Shown: positions 17,424-27,304 of the stretch, piece by piece
Position numbering within the stretch: position 1 is the stretch's first letter
How the letters are laid out: each line of letters begins with the position of its first letter
Source: Ruminiclostridium hungatei
Lineage (GTDB): Bacteria; Bacillota; Clostridia; Acetivibrionales; DSM-1351
Assembly: GCF_002051585.1 (NCBI RefSeq)
Contig: NZ_MZGX01000014.1
Span: 1 to 64,000, forward strand
Reading direction: 5' to 3'
Length of the DNA: 64,000 nucleotides
Position numbers and translations under genes: made by a program
Notes under the pieces: model-generated
What the model was told of the DNA's origin: nothing
The model's input: the letters and a program-made list of their open reading frames with translations, nothing else
The model's database searches: none

Positions 17424-18437
17424 ATGGATTATGATATTCACTTAAAAAAGGCAGTTCTGCATATCCTGGATACAAGCATAAACTTTCCTATATTTTCCAA
17501 TAATGAGCTGGAATTGGGCGGAGAAATTTCAGAATTTCTTGAAAAACATATACAGAAGATACTGGATGATGTGAATCTCAAAAAAGCGCAGTTTATCGGT
17601 GAGGTTAATACGGCGAGAGACATATGTGCGGCGGTAAAGGAGGATGGGAACTGCTTCATGGAGGCCAGCACTGCTTTTGGAGGCATTATTTTTGATTTCA
17701 TGCTTAAAAATGTTGATATAACACCTGCGGATATTATTTTCTGTTTGTTTCATGTTAACAATGAAGAGCACCTGGGACTTCTGAAGCTGAATTACAAGAC
17801 CGGCTTTACACACTATGTAAATCAAATGGAAGGAGGGGCAAGCAACTCATTAATACGGCATAAGACCTTGCTTCCTTCCGATGGACAGAAGGTGGACGAG
17901 GCGGTTTTAATCAGCATGGAAACCGGACAACTGAAGCTTCTTGAAAAGGCCTGTGAGATAAACGGCGCAAAGGAATTCTATCTGTCCCAGTATATATTCA
18001 ATTGCTCCACAGCACTTTCGGATAATCAAAAGCTTAAAATAATAGATAAAGTTACGCAAAAAATTAATAAAAAGTATTATGATGAGGACTTTGACAAGGT
18101 GGCAAAACTCAAGAAGGTTGTCTCGGACAGCATAGGAGAAAACAAGGAAATAAGGGTGGAAGCCATAGCTGAAGAAATATTTGAAACAAATCTGGCTGTC
18201 AGGGAGGAGTACATACAGGAAATTCAGAAGGCAGGACTTAAGGACGAGCCCATTGAGATACCCGAGAAAATAGCCGAAAGGAAGTTCAAAACCCATAAAA
18301 TCAGAACAGATACCGGCATTGAGATAAATTTCCCCCTGAGCTACTATGATGACAGGGAAATGATAGAGTTCTTCAACAACCCGGATGGATCAATTTCCAT
18401 AATCATCAAGAACGTCAGTAAAATTACCAACAGATAG
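17424..18437 (+). CDS. Nucleoid-associated protein, NdpA/NA37 family
   Basis: A 337-residue cytosolic protein. Its N-terminal half contains FLLHVNNEEHLGLLKLNYK-like features and the C-terminal end has HKIRTDTGIEINFPLSYY, then DREMIEFFNNPDGSISI, as in clostridial members of the NA37 family. The Escherichia coli homologue YejK binds the nucleoid. Function in clostridia is not known. A terminator at 18458-18507 follows. Confidence 0.75.
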   Translation: MDYDIHLKKAVLHILDTSINFPIFSNNELELGGEISEFLEKHIQKILDDVNLKKAQFIGEVNTARDICAAVKEDGNCFMEASTAFGGIIFDFMLKNVDITPADIIFCLFHVNNEEHLGLLKLNYKTGFTHYVNQMEGGASNSLIRHKTLLPSDGQKVDEAVLISMETGQLKLLEKACEINGAKEFYLSQYIFNCSTALSDNQKLKIIDKVTQKINKKYYDEDFDKVAKLKKVVSDSIGENKEIRVEAIAEEIFETNLAVREEYIQEIQKAGLKDEPIEIPEKIAERKFKTHKIRTDTGIEINFPLSYYDDREMIEFFNNPDGSISIIIKNVSKITNR

Positions 18438-18457
18438 GTAACATACAGGCAACAGAT

Positions 18458-18507
18458 AAAAAAGCACAGAAGCAATGGTTTTTGTACCCGGCGCTTCTAT
18501 GCTTTTT
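18458..18507. terminator. Bidirectional terminator between the NdpA-like and LtaS-like genes
   Basis: AAAAAAGCACAGAAGC (18458-18473) pairs with GCTTCTATGCTTTTT (18493-18507). T-runs occur in both directions, and the two flanking genes converge. Confidence 0.85.
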
Positions 18508-18526
18508 ATTTATTGTTTATTTTAAA

Positions 18527-20347
18527 TCACCTTCTGTGCTTCTCAATCAGATTGGAAGATATGAATGAGGGCAGATATTTTTTCCACAGGGGTTCTTCTT
18601 CGGCATATTTGTAATTTGAGATTTTATCGTACAGCCATGCTCTGTCAAAGTATGAACCTTTAAGAGGAATGTTCATAGGGCCTGCCTTGTGCGTGATAAG
18701 GCTGGAACCGTCAGAGTAAACCGAATACGGCAGGCCGGATGCCTCGAGTATGGTGGGTGAAACATCCAGGAAGGACGCTACCGCCGATTTTTCAGTGTAC
18801 TTCTGTTTGTCCGGTGTAATAACAATCATAGGAACAAATTCAAAATATTTATCTCCGTCAATAAAGGAAGCCTGTGCAAAATCCTCCGAGTTGATATTGG
18901 GAGTGTGGTCTCCGTATATTATCACATAGGTATTGGGAAAGTTTTTCTGGATTGCCGATACATAATCCCTGATTGACTCATCCACATAACTGAAGGAGTT
19001 GAAGTAATTTTTCACGATTTCATTATCAATATCGTCGTAAGCAGGATTGTTATAATAATTTCTTGCACTTTCAAAGGGACCGTGGCTGGTCATGGTTATT
19101 ACGTATGAAACAAAGGGCTTGCCCGAGGCTTTCATTTTATCCAGAGCAAAGGAAAAAACCTTGTCGTCGGGGGCTCCCCAGCCCTCATCCTCATAATTCA
19201 TGGAGCTGATATCATAGAACCTTTGAAAGCCCATTTTTGACAGCGCGATATTCCTGTTATAAAAGGCTCCCACATTGCCATGGAAGGCCATAGTATCGTA
19301 AGAGGCCTTGCTCAGCTTTGAGATGACCGAGTTCTGATACCCATAGGAGGTAAGCTTTATGGCAGGGAAGGATTCCAGAGGCTCAACACTGTTTATAATG
19401 GAAAACTCGGCGTCCGAGGTGCCCCCACCCTGATGATAGCTCAAGGTATATGGATAATAAATGCTGTTTTTGGTCAAGGAGTTCAAAAAAGGCATTATAT
19501 ATGAATCCTTGTATTGCTGGCGGACTATATTGGCATCCATGGACTCCACCTGAATAATGGCAAAATTCGGACTTTGGGAATTCAGATAGGAGTTTTTGGG
19601 GTCATTTCCGACACTTATCGTATTGCTGTTTGACTGCTTGTGCCCGTAATGAATTTGCTGGATCAGTTTGGATTCACTGTTGTTCTTGATAATATTGACC
19701 ACACTGTTTGCAAGGGTACCATATCTTTCTACTATTTCTGTTTCTCCGGTATACCTGTCGTCCATATACTGGGCGATGGATTTGTTTTCATAGTAGTTAT
19801 TTGTTTCAACTCCCAGCAATATGATAAGTGAAACTATAACCAGGGTATACTTTATCAACGGCAGCCTGATTTTATTTGCTTCCTTCTTAAAATACCTGAT
19901 AAAAATATACAGGGCTAAAGGTGCATCAATAAATACCACCAGCAACTGCATACTCTTGGGATTGGCCAGGTGCGTAGCTGATATCATCGCTTCCTTGAAA
20001 AGTGATATCCACTGCAAAAAGTGAAGATAGCTGTGATAATACAGGAAATAGGATATGTTGGTGAAGCAGTATATTCCCTGAGCAATCATGTAAATCAGAA
20101 AAAGATACCTTGACCTTACGCTGAGTACCAGAATAAGAATAACAGTGGAGCACAACAGTGTGAAGCCGAATTTGTATACAAGAATTTCCCTGGTGGCCTG
20201 TGGAATCAGGAAGTAGTTGTACAAGCTTAACTTCAGGGCATTGATAAATATAAAGAATGCTATTATCACAAAAGTATTTCTGTAAGGTTTGCTCTTAAAA
20301 GCTGTTTTGACATTTTTAATGCTTTCAACAAAAAAATTTTTAAACAT
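18527..20347 (-). CDS. LTA-synthase-family membrane sulfatase-fold protein
   Basis: A 606-residue protein with about five N-terminal membrane segments (residues 25-190) and an extracellular sulfatase-like domain. Metal and catalytic motifs are AIIQVESMDANIV, HQGGGTSDAEFSIIN with the nucleophile Thr, MTSHGPFE and VIIYGDHTPNIN. The family includes LtaS, which polymerises glycerol phosphate, and related phosphoglycerol transferases. The enzyme probably modifies the cell envelope. The next gene upstream is CapA-like, on the same strand, with a 105-nt gap. Confidence 0.87.
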   Translation of the reverse strand: MFKNFFVESIKNVKTAFKSKPYRNTFVIIAFFIFINALKLSLYNYFLIPQATREILVYKFGFTLLCSTVILILVLSVRSRYLFLIYMIAQGIYCFTNISYFLYYHSYLHFLQWISLFKEAMISATHLANPKSMQLLVVFIDAPLALYIFIRYFKKEANKIRLPLIKYTLVIVSLIILLGVETNNYYENKSIAQYMDDRYTGETEIVERYGTLANSVVNIIKNNSESKLIQQIHYGHKQSNSNTISVGNDPKNSYLNSQSPNFAIIQVESMDANIVRQQYKDSYIMPFLNSLTKNSIYYPYTLSYHQGGGTSDAEFSIINSVEPLESFPAIKLTSYGYQNSVISKLSKASYDTMAFHGNVGAFYNRNIALSKMGFQRFYDISSMNYEDEGWGAPDDKVFSFALDKMKASGKPFVSYVITMTSHGPFESARNYYNNPAYDDIDNEIVKNYFNSFSYVDESIRDYVSAIQKNFPNTYVIIYGDHTPNINSEDFAQASFIDGDKYFEFVPMIVITPDKQKYTEKSAVASFLDVSPTILEASGLPYSVYSDGSSLITHKAGPMNIPLKGSYFDRAWLYDKISNYKYAEEEPLWKKYLPSFISSNLIEKHRR

Positions 20348-20452
20348 TTAATCTGCCGGCATTCCTTTCTTTTTGATACTGATACTGCTTTTATATCTTG
20401 CCTGTGTCAATTTGGATTCCATATCCACTACTGTAAAATATATATATTTATT

Positions 20453-21877
20453 CTACTTCATTTTTGCCATAATTCCCATGGTGTTCTTGTAGGATTGCTG
20501 GATAAACGGTTTGTTGTAGCTTGTTACGTATTTCCCGGATATATTATTGCTGTCGGGAATAGGAATGATTTTAAACACAGGCCTGTTATTTGCATAGTAC
20601 TTATCAACCCAGGTGGGCACATAATCTACGGTCTTCAATACTGTATTATTTTTGGAGTCCTTCTCCAGAAGGAGATTTACTATTATACCGTCTTCGGTAT
20701 ATATCTTATTTGGCCTTGCCGCCTTATCCACTCTTCTGTAGCCTGAAATAAAGTTGCCCATGGAATATATTATGAATTTATCCTTTCCATTAACCTTGAC
20801 AATTTCGGACTTTTGAATTACATGGGGATGTGAGCCCAGAATTATGTCTGCTCCCCAGTTCAATAATTTTTTTGACAGTGAGGTCTGGGAGGCATCAGGT
20901 GTTCTCTGGTATTCGGTGCCCCAATGTACAATGACGATTACTGCATCCGAACCGGCTGCTTTAACAGCCTTAATATCCTTCTGCATCTGCTGCTCATTGA
21001 TGGGACTCAGGTAAGTGCTTTTTTGAGAGGCGCTCAGCTTTTTGTCCAGGCCGTTATATATGCCCGAGTATGCCAGAATTCCAAGCTTTATACCATTGAC
21101 TTCCTTGAACACGTATTTGTCCTTGCCATTGGTGGAACTGCCTACATTTATCATCTTGTTCTTATTTATCATCTGGATGGTTCTGGTCAGTCCGGTTATT
21201 CCTCTGTCCAGGCAGTGATTGTTTGCTGTTGACAATATATCAAAACCTGCTCCTGAGAGAGCTGTCAATATGGCATCGGGTGTATTGAAGCTTGGATAGC
21301 TTGTATAACCCGTCTTTGGTCCGGCAGTCACAGTTTCAAAATTGCCTATGGTCAGGTCGGCCTTGGAAAGGTAGGGTCTTACGTATTCCAGAAATCCGGT
21401 AAAATCATATGTACCCGTTTTGGGGGAATAGGCGTTGTTCAGGTTGCCCTGATGAGCCATTATATCTCCTACAACTGCTATAGCGGCAGTTTTTGTGGTG
21501 TGAGCAGGGACGGGCTTATCATTTCCAGGCTGGTTTTCAGAGCCGGTATTTCCGGAGGGTTCACCGGGTGTGTTGCCTGGCTGGGGATTTGAAGGCTGGC
21601 TTGAAGTCTGGGCCGCAGGATTATCGGTGCCGCCGGTTGAAGGGGCAGTACCTTCTGTAGTTTCAGAAGTTTCAGAGGCTGAAGGGGATGCTGTGCCGGC
21701 AGCAGCCGGAGTATTGCCTGCCGAAGGACTCTGAGAAGAAACCGGCGGGTTGGAGGCGGCAGCAAATACACTGAAATCGCTAAGGGCGTATATAATCGAA
21801 GTACTTCCCAGCAAAAAGCAGCACATTATACTCAGCACAATAAAAGTGTGCTTAAAAAGACGGAATTTTGTTTTCAT
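20453..21877 (-). CDS. CapA-family (PGA synthesis-like) exported protein
   Basis: A 474-residue protein with an N-terminal signal or anchor segment (residues 10-35). A Pro/Ser/Thr-rich linker of about 90 residues follows (38-128). The CapA metallophosphatase domain starts AIAVVGDIMAHQGNL, then has FDILSTANNHCLDRGITG, VIVIVHWGTEYQRTPD and ILGSHPHVIQKSEI. The family acts in capsule or poly-gamma-glutamate synthesis in Bacillus, but many clostridial members have unknown substrates. An anchored wall-facing enzyme is inferred. Confidence 0.85.
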   Translation of the reverse strand: MKTKFRLFKHTFIVLSIMCCFLLGSTSIIYALSDFSVFAAASNPPVSSQSPSAGNTPAAAGTASPSASETSETTEGTAPSTGGTDNPAAQTSSQPSNPQPGNTPGEPSGNTGSENQPGNDKPVPAHTTKTAAIAVVGDIMAHQGNLNNAYSPKTGTYDFTGFLEYVRPYLSKADLTIGNFETVTAGPKTGYTSYPSFNTPDAILTALSGAGFDILSTANNHCLDRGITGLTRTIQMINKNKMINVGSSTNGKDKYVFKEVNGIKLGILAYSGIYNGLDKKLSASQKSTYLSPINEQQMQKDIKAVKAAGSDAVIVIVHWGTEYQRTPDASQTSLSKKLLNWGADIILGSHPHVIQKSEIVKVNGKDKFIIYSMGNFISGYRRVDKAARPNKIYTEDGIIVNLLLEKDSKNNTVLKTVDYVPTWVDKYYANNRPVFKIIPIPDSNNISGKYVTSYNKPFIQQSYKNTMGIMAKMK

Positions 21878-22113
21878 TTTATATGTACCTTCCTAGAACA
21901 TCAAAAATAATTTTTGTATAATACTAACAATATGACTATATCATAAATTTGCATTTATATGGTATACAAATTATGTAATAAGCTAAATATAAATTTTTTA
22001 TCTTGAAAAAATTTAACCCCTTCTTTTAATATAATCTGGTTTAAAACTGTGCAGGATTGGTATTATAATATGATTAGAGATATTGAAAAATCAGTTGCTT
22101 TGGAGGTTTAGAC

Positions 22114-23292
22114 ATGCAGGATATAAATAGAGTCATACTTATTGTACTGGACAGTGTGGGAGTGGGGGAACTGCCTGACGCAGGGGAATACGGAGATGAA
22201 GGCAGCAATACTTTGGGAAATATAGCCGCCGGGTGCGGCGGGATTAATCTTCCGCACTTGAGTGGTTTAGGCCTGGGGAAAATAGATGGAATTGATTATA
22301 TGCCCATACCTCAGGCGGTCAGTGGGAGCTATGGAAGAATGGCGGAGGTATCCAAAGGCAAAGATACAATTACCGGCCATTGGGAGATGGCAGGAATTCA
22401 ACTGGAGTTCCCGTTTCCAACTTATCCTGATGGATTTTCACAGGAAATCCTGGATAGATTTCAGAAACTCACCGGCAGGGGAATTTTAGGAAACTGTGTA
22501 GCGTCAGGAACGGAGATTATCAAGCAATACGGCAGGGAGCATATGGAGACGGGAAAGCTGATAGTGTACACCTCGGCAGACAGTGTATTCCAGATAGCCG
22601 CACATGAGGAAATTGTTCCTGTTGATGAACTGTACCGGATTTGCCAGATTGCCAGAGACATGCTTCAAGGAGAAAATATGGTGGGCCGTGTCATTGCACG
22701 TCCTTTTACGGGACAGCCGGGTGATTTTTCACGTACTGCAAACAGACGGGACTTTTCTGCCCAGCCCACATCGGATACTATTCTGGATAAAGTACAAGAA
22801 AAGGGCCTGGAAGTAATCGCCGTAGGGAAAATCGAGGACATTTTTTCAGGAAAGGGCATCACGCAGGCTGAACATACGAAAAGCAACATGCACGGCGTGG
22901 ATGTGACACTAAAATATATGAAGGAAAACAATAATGGAATAATATTTACAAACCTTGTGGATTTTGACATGGTTTACGGCCACAGGAATAACGCCGGGGG
23001 GTACAAGCAGGCACTGGAAGAGTTTGATGCAAGGCTTCCGGAAATTCTTTCAGCCATGAGGGAAGAGGACCTGCTGATAATCACTGCAGACCACGGCTGT
23101 GATCCGACAACGCCAAGCACCGACCATTCCAGGGAATATGTGCCTGTGGTGCTGTATGGCAGGAATATAAAGGCGGACGTGAATCTTGGAACCAGGAAAA
23201 CCTTTGCTGATCTGGCCAGTACTCTGGCAGAAATTTTTGAAACAGAGAGGGTATTTCCGGGGGACGGTTTTTACAGCCTCATAAAAAAATAA
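22114..23292 (+). CDS. deoB: Phosphopentomutase
   Basis: A 392-residue enzyme of the alkaline-phosphatase superfamily that interconverts ribose/deoxyribose 1- and 5-phosphate. It has [17 protein letters not shown], the nucleophile Thr region [15 protein letters not shown], and the metal sites [12 protein letters not shown] and [27 protein letters not shown] precedes ATG 22114. It appears to be a single-gene unit for nucleoside salvage. Confidence 0.97.
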   Translation: MQDINRVILIVLDSVGVGELPDAGEYGDEGSNTLGNIAAGCGGINLPHLSGLGLGKIDGIDYMPIPQAVSGSYGRMAEVSKGKDTITGHWEMAGIQLEFPFPTYPDGFSQEILDRFQKLTGRGILGNCVASGTEIIKQYGREHMETGKLIVYTSADSVFQIAAHEEIVPVDELYRICQIARDMLQGENMVGRVIARPFTGQPGDFSRTANRRDFSAQPTSDTILDKVQEKGLEVIAVGKIEDIFSGKGITQAEHTKSNMHGVDVTLKYMKENNNGIIFTNLVDFDMVYGHRNNAGGYKQALEEFDARLPEILSAMREEDLLIITADHGCDPTTPSTDHSREYVPVVLYGRNIKADVNLGTRKTFADLASTLAEIFETERVFPGDGFYSLIKK

Positions 23293-23369
23293 GCTGGAAT
23301 TGATTTGCCATATATGACTTAATGTATTATTATAATTATGTAATGGCTGATAGCATAGGAAACATGCAT

Positions 23370-23560
23370 CAGTACAAACCAGAAAAATTTTATATTGGAT
23401 GCTGACATGGGAAGCAGGTATAAAGCCTGCACGGTCCCGCCGCTGTAATTGAAGAGTTCTCCAGGGAATGCCACTGGTTAAACCCGGGAAGGTCTGGAGA
23501 ATGATGACGCTTGAGTCAGAATACCTGTCCGCATCCAGGAAACGGCACGGCTGTTTCCTG
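23370..23560 (+). promoter_or_regulatory. Cobalamin riboswitch
   Basis: Hallmarks in order: GGGAAGCAGGTATAAAGCC-type core from 23407, TGCACGGTCCCGCCGCTGTA (23429-23448), GCCACTGG (23470-23477), GGGAAGG (23486-23492) and GACGCTTGAGTCAGAATACC (23506-23525), the B12-box region. A closing stem pairs GGATGC (23397-23402) with GCATCC. The long hairpin CCAGGAAAC / GTTTCCTGG follows. It lies upstream of corrinoid uptake and salvage genes, so adenosylcobalamin would repress them. Confidence 0.96.
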
Positions 23561-23689
23561 GCACTGTTGCTCTACGAGAGATAGGGGGTGGTGAATGTTT
23601 ACTCCGGTATATACATGTATGGCTTGATTTAAAAAGATGAAATCCTTTTAATGTGTTATAAAGTGTAATATACTGCAATTGATAGTAGC

Positions 23690-23724
23690 ATGCCCCTCAG
23701 ACACTTGTGTTTGGGGGCATTTTG
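23690..23724 (+). terminator. Terminator under riboswitch control
   Basis: ATGCCCC (23690-23696) pairs with GGGGCAT (23714-23720), followed by TTTTG. It stands between the cobalamin riboswitch and the first transport gene, so it is the likely expression platform. The remainder of 23293-23760 holds the deoB 3' flank and the AT-rich link between riboswitch and terminator. Confidence 0.75.
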
Positions 23725-23760
23725 AGTTTAACAGTTAATTATAATGGAGGATGGAAACAA

Positions 23761-24828
23761 ATGAAAATTAAAATACTGTCATTAATCATGGTGTTCGCAG
23801 TAGCCCTTGGAATGTTTGCAGGCTGCGGCACCGATAATACTGCCGGTTTATCAACTGCTTCAGTCTCTGCAGTGCAGTCCGCCGCATCAGATACCGCCGC
23901 TTCAAGCCAAACAGAGGGAGCTGCCCCCGGAGAAGCTTCGGCAGGTTCCCAAGCTTCAAAGGCCGTCCAGTATCCTTTGACCTTAAAGGATGCAGACGGG
24001 ACAGAGGTTACAATAGCGTCAAAACCCTCAAAAATTGCAAGCCTTCCCCTTGGAGCATGCGAGATGCTGCTTTCTCTGGTGGATAAAAGTCAGATAGCTG
24101 CCATGACAAATTATGTTGATGATGCGGCTGTGTCAAATATAGCCGATGTTGCCAAAGGAGTAGGCAAAAGGCTTGATTTCAATGCGGAAAAGATAATTGC
24201 CATACAGCCGGACCTGGTGCTGGTTGATACCTGGCAGGACAAGAATATCATAAAGCAGCTCAGAGATTCAGGGATAAAGGTTTTTGTTGTGAATACGCCG
24301 AAGAATGTTGATGAGCAGAAGGAAATGCTGAAGCTTCTGGGGGAACTCACCGACAGCACGGCAAAGGCAGAAGAGGTAATCAATTGGATGGAGCAAAAGC
24401 TGAAGGCGGTTTCGGATAAACTTGCCGGGCTTAAGGAACAGCAAAAGCTCACAATTATTGATTACAGTGAAATGGGATCTACAAGCGGCAAAGATACAAA
24501 TTTTGACGATGTTGTTACAAGGGCCGGGCTTACAAACCCTGTGGCGCAAGCCGGGCTGACAGGCTGGCCGCAGCTTTCGAAGGAAATGATAGTCCAGTAC
24601 AATCCGGATATAATCAGTGTACCCTCGTGGTTTTATGATACAAGCAAGGCAACGCCGGAAAGCCTTAAAAAATCCATAGCCCAGGACAAGTCTCTGGCTG
24701 GTGTGAAGGCAGTGAAAAACAACAGGCTCATATCGGTTCCCTACAACCATTTGAGCACTACCTCACAATATTCGGTTCTGGCTGTTGAGGATATGGCAAA
24801 AGCTGCTTATCCTGAGTTGTTCAAATAG
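23761..24828 (+). CDS. btuF: Corrinoid ABC transporter substrate-binding lipoprotein (BtuF-like)
   Basis: A 355-residue lipoprotein: MKIKILSLIMVFAVALGMFA then Gly-Cys22, a lipobox. A Ser/Ala-rich linker follows up to residue 75. A periplasmic-binding-protein fold like BtuF/FhuD comes next, with SLPLGACEMLLSLV, IIAIQPDLVLVDTW and VPYNHLSTTSQYSVLAVEDM. The ATG at 23761 follows GGAGG (23746-23750). Position directly after a B12 riboswitch and before FecCD permease, ATPase, CobU and CobS supports corrinoid as ligand. Iron-siderophore binding would be the alternative without that context. Confidence 0.88.
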   Translation: MKIKILSLIMVFAVALGMFAGCGTDNTAGLSTASVSAVQSAASDTAASSQTEGAAPGEASAGSQASKAVQYPLTLKDADGTEVTIASKPSKIASLPLGACEMLLSLVDKSQIAAMTNYVDDAAVSNIADVAKGVGKRLDFNAEKIIAIQPDLVLVDTWQDKNIIKQLRDSGIKVFVVNTPKNVDEQKEMLKLLGELTDSTAKAEEVINWMEQKLKAVSDKLAGLKEQQKLTIIDYSEMGSTSGKDTNFDDVVTRAGLTNPVAQAGLTGWPQLSKEMIVQYNPDIISVPSWFYDTSKATPESLKKSIAQDKSLAGVKAVKNNRLISVPYNHLSTTSQYSVLAVEDMAKAAYPELFK

Positions 24829-24931
24829 CACTTTCAGAAGCAATATGGGCTTGCGGTAATCCGGTCCGGCAGCAGTTCTTGCAGAGTTTAAAAGTTTTGT
24901 TTTGCAGTAAGGCAACTTAATGGAGGTTATA

Positions 24932-25969
24932 GTGAAAAAGGCTGATTTTAAAATTGGAATAATACCTGTCATGCTAATGGTTTTACTGGTTATAACCATA
25001 GCAGGCACTGCTGTGGGTGCAGTTTATGTGCCGTTTTTCGATACCTTCAGGATAATACTCAAGAACCTGGGTTTGTTAAAAAATGCTGTCTTTGCAGAGG
25101 GACAGGAGCCTATAATTTTTCTGGTGAGGTTTCCCAGAGTTGCAGTAGCTGCGCTGGCAGGTACCGCGTTGGGAGCTTCCGGAGCGGTTATGCAGGGAAT
25201 GTTCAGAAATCCCATGGCTGACCCGGGTATACTGGGCATTTCCAGCGGCGCCGGGCTTGGGGCGGTATTGGCCATTAAGTTGGGGCTGGCAGCAGTCAGT
25301 ATGTATTATATGCCATTGTTTGCTTTTACGGGGGCTTTTTTAGCCATAATGGCAATCTACCTGTTATCCTATCAAAAGGGAAAAGTACCGGTATTGACGC
25401 TGATTCTTTCGGGTATAGCCATCAGTACTTTTCTTGGAGCTATAACAAATATAATTCTGACAATTTCTTATGACTATCAGGTCAAGGAATTTCTCTTCTG
25501 GTCTACCGGAGGCTTGGAGGGAAGGCGTTGGGAGCACTTCAGGCTGATAGTCCTTCCTGTATTTATAAGTGTTGTGCTGATGTGCATATTCTCAAGGGAT
25601 CTCAACGTACTGCTCATGGGTGAGGAAGAGGCGAAATCTGTGGGACTGAATACCGGCAGGTTAAGAACTGTCTTATTGATTCTTGTCTCGGCAGCAACGG
25701 CAAGCGCTGTCTGCGTCACCGGGTCCATAAGCTTCGTAGGGCTTATAGTGCCTCACATAATGAGGCTTTTAATCGGGCCGGACCATAAGATTCTCCTGCC
25801 TGCCAGCGCCATTGGAGGCGCTATATTTCTGGTGGGCTGTGACCTTATATCAAGAGTGGTGGCAGTACCTTATGAACTGGGAGTAGGCATAATAACCGCA
25901 CTGCTTGGAGCCCCGTACTTCCTGTATCTTCTTTTGAAATCCAAAAGGGCGGGAGGCGCTGTGATATAG
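24932..25969 (+). CDS. btuC: Corrinoid ABC transporter permease (BtuC/FecCD family)
   Basis: A 345-residue permease with about ten membrane segments. Family motifs are FLVRFPRVAVAALAGTALGA, SGAVMQGMFRNPMADPGILG and GSISFVGLIVPHIMRLLIGP. Start GTG 24932 is chosen because GGAGG (24922-24926) lies 5 nt ahead; the upstream ATG at 24920 overlaps that site. The ATPase gene begins 1 nt after the stop. Confidence 0.93.
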   Translation: MKKADFKIGIIPVMLMVLLVITIAGTAVGAVYVPFFDTFRIILKNLGLLKNAVFAEGQEPIIFLVRFPRVAVAALAGTALGASGAVMQGMFRNPMADPGILGISSGAGLGAVLAIKLGLAAVSMYYMPLFAFTGAFLAIMAIYLLSYQKGKVPVLTLILSGIAISTFLGAITNIILTISYDYQVKEFLFWSTGGLEGRRWEHFRLIVLPVFISVVLMCIFSRDLNVLLMGEEEAKSVGLNTGRLRTVLLILVSAATASAVCVTGSISFVGLIVPHIMRLLIGPDHKILLPASAIGGAIFLVGCDLISRVVAVPYELGVGIITALLGAPYFLYLLLKSKRAGGAVI

Positions 25970-25970
25970 T

Positions 25971-27188
25971 ATGGACAATATTATTGAAATACAGAAGCTG
26001 GATTTTACCATAGACACCAGGAAAATATTACACGACATAAACCTCAGTATACGGCAGGGAGAGTTTGTGGGCCTGATAGGACCAAACGGGGCGGGCAAGA
26101 CTACCCTTTTGAAATGTATAAACGGGATAAATCCCGCTGAGGGGCTTGTAAGAATAAAGGGCAGACATATTAAAACCTATGGTGATAAAGAGCTGGCAAG
26201 AGAAGTAGCGCTTATGCACCAAAATACATCTATAGGCTTTCCCTTTTCAGCACTGGACATAGTTCTTATGGGAAGATACCCATACCTTGGACGATTTAAA
26301 AGAGAAAGCGGTGAAGACCACAAAATAGCCAGGAGCAACATGAGCTACACCAATACACAGGGGCTTGAGAACAGTCCCATTACCCAGATGTCAGGAGGAG
26401 AGAGGCAGAGAGTGCTTTTTGCCAAGACCTTGACCCAGGAGACGGGGATAGTTCTGCTGGATGAGCCCACCGCAAGCCTGGACATCACCTATCAGGAGCA
26501 GATATTCAAGTATTCTGCTGAACTGACCAGCCTGGGAATAACAGTAGTAGCTGCCATACACGACCTGAAAATTGCCGCCAGATATTGTACACGGCTGGTG
26601 CTTTTGGACAACGGTGCAATTGCCGCCGACGGAAAGCCTGAGGAAGTGCTCACTTCCGAAAATATCTCAAGGGTTTACGGTGTAAATGCACTTGTATACA
26701 GAAACAGGATTACGGGATTGCTGGATATTTATATAAACAGGTTCAGCCCGCACAAAAAATCCGGGCGGGCTCATGTAATCGGAGGAGGAGGCTCAGCCAC
26801 CGCCGTGCTGCGTGCACTGTATGAACAGGGCTACACTGTGACGGCTGGTGTTTTTTTTCATGGTGACAGTGATATTGGCAGTGCTGAGGTGTTTGGAGTG
26901 AAATATCTGGCAGAAAAGCCCTTCTGTGAAATATCGGAAGAGTTGCAGTCGGAAAATGTTTATAATATTAAAAATTCAGAGCTTACAATATTGTGCAATA
27001 TGCCCTTTGGCTTTCAAAATATGGGTAACCTCCAGGCAGCGCTGAACGCAAAAAAGCTGGTCATAATAGAGGATGAGAAGCCTGAGGTCAGGGATTATAC
27101 AGAGGGCAAGGCTTTGGAGCTGTACAACAGGCTGAAAAGGACCGCAGCGGCAGTTATACCTTCGGCCCGTCTTCACGAAGTCCTGTAG
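25971..27188 (+). CDS. btuD: Corrinoid ABC transporter ATPase with C-terminal Rossmann-like extension
   Basis: A 405-residue protein. Residues 1-255 are the ATPase: Walker A GPNGAGKTTLLK, Q-loop ALMHQNTSIG, signature TQMSGGERQR, Walker B IVLLDEPTASLD, His switch AAIHDLK. Residues about 265-405 are an extra domain starting HVIGGGGSATAVLRALYEQG, a glycine-rich nucleotide-binding-like motif. BtuD and FecE are normally about 255 residues. Similar extensions exist in some cobalamin transporters of anaerobes, with unknown role. The region between Q-loop and signature shows no obvious defect. Confidence 0.88.
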   Translation: MDNIIEIQKLDFTIDTRKILHDINLSIRQGEFVGLIGPNGAGKTTLLKCINGINPAEGLVRIKGRHIKTYGDKELAREVALMHQNTSIGFPFSALDIVLMGRYPYLGRFKRESGEDHKIARSNMSYTNTQGLENSPITQMSGGERQRVLFAKTLTQETGIVLLDEPTASLDITYQEQIFKYSAELTSLGITVVAAIHDLKIAARYCTRLVLLDNGAIAADGKPEEVLTSENISRVYGVNALVYRNRITGLLDIYINRFSPHKKSGRAHVIGGGGSATAVLRALYEQGYTVTAGVFFHGDSDIGSAEVFGVKYLAEKPFCEISEELQSENVYNIKNSELTILCNMPFGFQNMGNLQAALNAKKLVIIEDEKPEVRDYTEGKALELYNRLKRTAAAVIPSARLHEVL

Positions 27189-27304
27189 TGAGCCTGGAAG
27201 AGCAGGATAGAAACCGTAAAATTTGAGAATTGAAGCCGGTGCGGTTTTAAAGCACAATGCCGGAGTCTGGTGATAAATGTGTAATAGCAGAGGGTGGAGG
27301 ATAT

